In this document: positions 59,572 to 64,000 of the stretch, piece after piece | Layout: each line of letters begins with the position of its first letter | Numbering within the stretch: position 1 is the stretch's first letter | Origin: Calvatia gigantea | Taxonomy: Eukaryota; Basidiomycota; Agaricomycetes; Agaricales; Lycoperdaceae | DNA: 64,000 bases | Reading direction: 5' to 3' | Assembly: GCA_025093985.1 (NCBI GenBank) | Contig: JACAAK010000009.1 | Coordinates: 2,666,001-2,730,000 of the forward strand | Program-made: the position numbers and the translations under genes | Notes under the pieces: generated by a model | Seen by the model: only the letters and a program-made list of their open reading frames with translations | Databases searched by the model: none | Told to the model about the DNA's origin: nothing

Positions 59572-62483
59572 ATGTCGCAGAACATTGATCTGATTGGGGG
59601 GCGTATACCGATTGTCGCGTGAGTAATGAACGAAGGCTACTTGGTACCATGTGAAATAATCCTCCGTATTTCCAGTGTTATGGGTCCTACCGGTGCTGGC
59701 AAGAGCACGGTAAGTTGTTCATGCAATACCCATAGCTCAATGTCTCTGACCGCTCGTCAGTTTATCAGGGTCGCTGCCAACACAAATGATGTCCAGATCG
59801 GTGACGGGTTGACCTCTTGTACACAAAAAATCCAAGTCGTTCGCTGTCACGGACCAACCCGGCACTCCAAAATCTTTTTTATAGATACACCAGGTTTTGA
59901 CGACACTTTTAAGACAGATGCGGAGATATTAAAACAGATAGCAAGGTGGCTGGAAGAGACGTTCGAGCAATCCTCTCCTTAATAGTCTGCCCGTTAATGG
60001 AGCATATTAGGTAACGAAAGGGCGTCAAACTATCTGGCATCTTGTACCTTCATCGTATTACCGACAATCGCATGTCCGGAACGTGCCTCCGAAACCTAGC
60101 CTTATTCAAGGAGTTGTGTGGCAGTGATGCCCTTTCCAATGTGGTGTTGGTGACGACACACTGGGATGAGCTTTCGGACGTGGGAGAAGGCCTCAGAAAC
60201 GAGGAGCAGCTGCGCAACGACTACTGGAAACCCTTTCTCGAACGCGGATCTCAGACGTTGCGATTTGAGCATACTTTTCCCTCTGCATGGAAGGTGGTCA
60301 ATTCGCTTCCTATGGTCCAGGCGCCATTGAAGATTCAGCGAGAGATGGTGGATCAGGGAAAACCTCTCGCAGAAACAACGGCCGGTCGATCCTTGATCGG
60401 CTGGTTTGTCGGTTTCACTAAAGCACTCACAAAGTTTATTCGCCTTCTTGAACGTCTCGCCCGTGGTGTAAAATCACCCACGAATCACGGCGGCAACGAA
60501 GGTGCAAACCGTCGGAAGGTGTTGGATGAGGCCAAAACGATGTTGAAGGAAACGGAGAAACAACGGTCTCTGCTCTGAGACCCTGTACGTTCTTCCAATG
60601 AGTTAACCCTCTTTAATTATTCTAATTACTCTGACTTGCTATAATGAGATATCTCAGAATTTACCCGGTCAGCCGAATGGGGGTCTAAAAAGGCGCCTGA
60701 CTGGCAAGTTCGGTTCTCGCCGCGCAAATACGCAACTAGTCGAGCCCACTCCATCCGAAGTCTTGAGGAACACACGCAGCGATGTTCCCGTCGACACCCC
60801 AGCCTCCTTATCGAACGGGATTCCAATCGCTGCTAGTTCCCAAAAGCGATCACCTGCATCAGTGAACGAGAATAGCTCCGGAAAGATAGTAGGGGTCCCG
60901 GAAAACTTGCGGCGGCGCATTTGTGGCTTGATTACGGAGATCGCACAGAATCGGGATTCTCGGAAGGCTTTCGGCAACGCTTTCTCAAAAGGAGAAGAGG
61001 TTCGCTTCAAAGCGCAGGTAGTGGCTGACTACTTGAATGCTGTACGTTCACTCATTGAGTATTGTGTTGACATCGACCGACAGTCACATGCGTTAGTTAC
61101 TCCATGACGCAGGTATACTCAAGGAAGACGGCAGGCCGAACATCTTGCGGCTGTTCTGCGAGCTTGCGAGATCGGCTGAAGTATATCCGAGATGTTACGT
61201 CCTCGAAGGAATCCACATGGACGCCCATCCATTTTGTCCAGGTGGCTTTGCTGATGTGTACAAGGGGAAATACGAGGGCCAGGTGGTATGCTGCAAAGTG
61301 CTCCGTTTGCCAGACGATGATGGGCGCCATGCTAGTATTTTGAGGGTAAATTTCCTGCCACGCTCTGCCAGTGAGAGGTGTTAACATATTGCTACCCTCT
61401 TCTCTCCAGACATTCGCCAAAGAAATCATGCTATGGGCCCACTCACCTCATGAGAATGTACTACCTTTCTATGGCGTATATGCTCTTGGGGACTCGATAC
61501 AAAGAATCTCTCTCGTTTCTCCATGGATGAAGAACGGAAATTTGCGACAGTACCTCCGAAACCCCAACGACTCCACCCGCCGGGTACCTCTTGTGAATAC
61601 CCTTTCGACACTCGCCCAACTTATCCCTGACCCAGCACTCACACTCTTGTAGGTCCAGGATATCGCCGAGGGCTTGGTGCATTTACACGAGTTGAAAGTA
61701 GTGCACGGTGACTTAAGAGCAGTATGTCTATATCGCGGTCTCATCCGCACGGAATTAATCAATGACTATGTGCAGGAAAATATTCTGGTATCGGACGACG
61801 GACGGGCACTGATCACCGATTTCGGACTATCGTTCGTTGCAATGAGTGTAGCAGCCAACTCTGATCAGTCACCGACGGGAGGCAGGACGAATTGGATGGC
61901 ACCGGAACTGTTTCCCCCAGTCGCCACTCCAGCCAAGCCGACGAAAGAGTCTGATATCTGGTCGTTTGGCTGCGTGTGCTACGAGGTACGTTGATTGCCC
62001 CTCTCGGCTACCCGTTGATATCTGAGGCCGGGGAAGGTTTTCACGGGGGGACGTCCATTTTACCAGTACAGATCTCCATCACAAGTCATACTAGCTCTCC
62101 TTCGAGGAGAAGTGCCACGTCGACCAGAAGCGGGGGACGATACAATTTGTGCTGAATTCGAGGACTGGACGTGGGAGATGATGTTGGGTTGCTGGAAGGA
62201 TCAACCTCAAGATCGGTACACTGGCGAAGCAATCCGAGACCTCTTGAAACTCAAGGAAATACCGGACGAACGCGTAGAGACTTCAAACTCGCAACCCGGA
62301 GAGGCCTCGGCCCTCCAGAAAGCCATGAAGGCGCAGTCAGACACTGTAGTCGATTACCAACTTGTGGAGAGTATTCTAGAAGAGGCAAGTGGGAGACTGT
62401 TGGCTTCGTTAACAACATGCGGCTCACGACATTTGTTTCCACAGTTTCTGAGCGCTCGCAAGGTGGAGAAAACACACGACTAA
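59572..62483 (+). CDS. GTPase–TKL kinase fusion, copy E
   Basis: Probable start ATG 59,572 (MSQNIDLIGGRIPIVA), spliced to VMGPTGAGKST near 59,677. GTPase: FIRVAANTNDVQIGDGL, KIFFIDTPGFDDTFKTDAE, GILYLHRITDNRMSG, LVTTHWDELSDVGEG, APLKIQREMVDQGKPLAETT, FTKALTKFIRLLERLA. Link with LRRRICGLITEIAQNRDSRK and VADYLNA. Kinase: LFCELARSAEVYPRCYVLEG, GGFADVYKGKYEGQVVCCKV, EIMLWAHSPHENVLPFYGVY, KVVHGDLRAEN (Arg in place of the Lys of the other copies), ALITDFGLSF, TNWMAPELF, SDIWSFGCVCYE, RPFYQYRSPSQVILALLRGE, MMLGCWKDQPQDRYTG. The last intron again has a GCAAGT donor and an open 60-nt body; the end is FLSARKVEKTHD, stop 62,481–62,483. The N-terminal exon before the P-loop is uncertain; otherwise intact. 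Confidence 0.84.
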
Positions 62484-62593
62484 TTGAATTATTGTAACTG
62501 GAAGGGCGTTCCTTCGCTGCGTGTTTCTAACATTTCTTCCATTCCTCTTGCACGCGCACCGGTAGTCAGCACACTTGTACCATTAAGATTGCA

Positions 62594-62690
62594 TTGAATA
62601 TTTTAGCCACATGTTCATCCAATTTACTCGTCTTTAAAGACTCGTCTTGAATGTTTTAGCCACATGTTCGGCCAATTTACTTATTCTTTG
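62594..62690 (+). repeat. Tandem duplication, period 53 bp
   Basis: A segment starting TTGAATATTTTAGCCACATG at 62,594 recurs at 62,647 with few changes. Only one copy is present at the matching place after copy D, so it arose in this unit after the large duplication. Confidence 0.75.
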
Positions 62691-62717
62691 AATCAATTCA
62701 TTATGCAAGACAGTGGT

Positions 62718-62723
62718 CACGTG
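62718..62723. promoter_or_regulatory. CACGTG E-box upstream of gene X2
   Basis: Lies 77 bases before the X2 start, in the same GGTCACGTGG context as before X1, although the surrounding flank has diverged. Confidence 0.45.
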
Positions 62724-62799
62724 GATAAGTTATTTAGCGAAACCCAATTACCTCAACACCAAAACACATTGGTTGCCTTCAAATTTATCTTGAACCACA

Positions 62800-64000
62800 A
62801 TGTCACATAAACATGAACTCGCCGAATACACATCCAAGCCACCAGAATCCAAATCCTCCTCTCTCGACAACGCGCTCTTTCTGGAACGTCTAGACACGTT
62901 TATACAAAAATCATTAGGAGATATCAAGGCTTTTGCGCAGAGGGAATCGAGGACTTACGAAGAGGTGGAAATGAATTATGTTGAACGTGACACAGACTTA
63001 ACCTTTGATAAGGGCTGCATTTCCTTGTATTTCGGCTGTTTCTTCGACTGCGTCCTTTAGATAAGACGATACGTCGCTGAATGGCATGCCAAGTCGTTGT
63101 TTGGTGTGGGTGATTCGAGAGAAGAGGGTGTAATGGGTGGGGTGGCACTAGAGGAAAAACTCACACGAGGTTCGTACTCTCGTTTGCTATGTGGCGGGCA
63201 TTTCGGTAACACGTTCTTTTAGTTCATAGTATCCTCATGGAAACCTCTAAGGTGCTTGAATCTCTAGCGGACGTGGCGGGCGTTCAGTCCTTCTTACTTG
63301 CCGTTGACCCACACAACCCTCAAGACATGGGATTTTTGGGAGGTTCCCTTATTGGACGTGAATATTATCGCGGTTTGCGAGGTGGAGGAACAGCGGGCGC
63401 TGGTTCCTTCAAAGCTTACGCACAGAGGCGGGTGCCATCCACATCGCGGGACGAGGTCCATACTCAGGCACCTTCTGTGCACCCAAGTCCTGCCGCGCTT
63501 CCGGCTGTACGTTCATCACGACAGGTAAAAGTGGATTTATATGAGGTTATTCGTTCACAGTTGAGGTATGTCCCTAACAGTGTCGTGATCTCTACCCACT
63601 CAACTCAGAATCTAATGCAGGAAAGTCAGTGGTATCCGAAAAGCAGAGATGAAATGGACGAATCCGGAGCGACTGAGTTTGTATGGTGTGCGCATGATTG
63701 GCTGGCCTTTGGATATCCCAGCAGCGAATCCATCCAGCTTGAAAGCAAATCAAAATCAAAGATTATTGGAACTGATAGAGCAGGGTGGACTGAGATTTGA
63801 AAAGACGGCAATTATTGGATTGGAAGAACCAGCACCGCCTGAAGCTTCGCAAAGCACGTCAGACGCTGCTGCGGAAGATTTTTCGTGGGCGCTGGATGGT
63901 GATGCAGGTGGAGGTATGACATCGGGTGGGACCTCTGGAACGAAGACCGCAGCCGCAAAATCGATTCAGGCTGACGGTCCTGCCGCGCCTTTGGATCCTG
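62800..64000 (+). CDS. Hypothetical protein X2, near-identical to X1, partial at the window end
   Basis: Starts MSHKHELAEYTSKPPESKSS and follows X1 exon by exon. The first ~190 bases differ at about 13 sites, but the next ~1,015 differ at only four sites and one 1-nt deletion. That deletion (TTTGCTTATG in X1, TTTGCTATG here, near 63,186) falls inside the intron proposed for X1, so the frame survives if that intron is real. The motifs GREYYRGLRGGGTAGAGSF and GWPLDIPAANPSSLKA are kept. The acidic C-terminal part is cut by the window edge. Confidence 0.6.

Larger units (their letters stand above)
58725..64000 (+). repeat. Right unit of the long direct repeat (spacer, copy E, gene X2), cut by the window end
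   Basis: Counterpart of 51,205–56,546. Identity by eye is about 80–90% in the spacer and GTPase–kinase gene, but above 99% from about 62,985 to the window end. Confidence 0.8.

Noticed and set aside
1..64000. CRISPR arrays, operons, ribosome binding sites
   Set aside because: The spliced genes show a eukaryotic nuclear genome; no regularly spaced short repeats were seen.

Overview
The window reads as nuclear DNA of a basidiomycete, most likely a mushroom-forming agaricomycete. The signs are many short GT–AG introns (about 45–70 nt, some near 30), genes close together on both strands, and protein families I know mainly from Agaricomycetes: secreted repeat proteins ending in a 'CTTPEIEFG' type module, tyrosine-kinase-like (TKL) kinases with an HGDLKA loop, and UBC-domain fusions. 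No tRNA, rRNA or CRISPR array was seen. Gene models were built by hand from splice signals, so internal exon edges and several N-termini are approximate.

Layout. From 1 to 10.3 kb: empty or relic-rich DNA, a modular secreted protein (2.2–5.0 kb), a decayed hAT-type transposase (6.4–7.9 kb, minus) and a stand-alone AIG1/GIMAP-like GTPase (9.1–10.3 kb, minus). From 11.5 to 22.3 kb is a conserved block: a Kre9/Knh1-like GPI-anchored protein, a membrane-anchored endonuclease/exonuclease/phosphatase protein, a UBC-fold protein, a two-thioredoxin-domain protein disulfide isomerase, and a WD40 protein of the Sqt1/AAMP family. A second conserved block at 37.9–41.5 kb has a PfkB-type sugar kinase with large insertions and an Acl4-like TPR protein.

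Between and after these blocks the DNA is dominated by one expanded family in which a P-loop GTPase is joined to a TKL-type kinase. There is a kinase pseudogene (23.8–25.2 kb), a minus-strand locus with GTPase, two helical-bundle repeats and kinase (27.1–32.5 kb), a minus-strand GTPase–kinase gene (33.0–36.0 kb), and a plus-strand tandem array: copy A 41.9–44.7, a pseudogene 45.5–46.8, copy C 47.9–51.1, copy D 52.2–55.1 and copy E 59.6–62.5 kb. Copies D and E each carry a downstream hypothetical gene (X1, X2) and belong to a direct repeat of about 7.5 kb.

The main biological signal is this family. Its members pair a GTPase switch (GxxGxGKS, DTPGFDD, TTHWD) with a non-RD TKL kinase. At one locus a tandem helical bundle resembling the MLKL/HeLo type of cell-death domain lies between them. 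Lineage-specific tandem expansion, pseudogenes, gene-conversion-like identity patterns and splice-site change suggest a fast-evolving recognition or cell-death system; that function is inference. Other notable items are a chimeric pseudogene at 26.1–26.8 kb built from pieces of two genes of this window, and a broken SVF1-like gene fragment at 57 kb.
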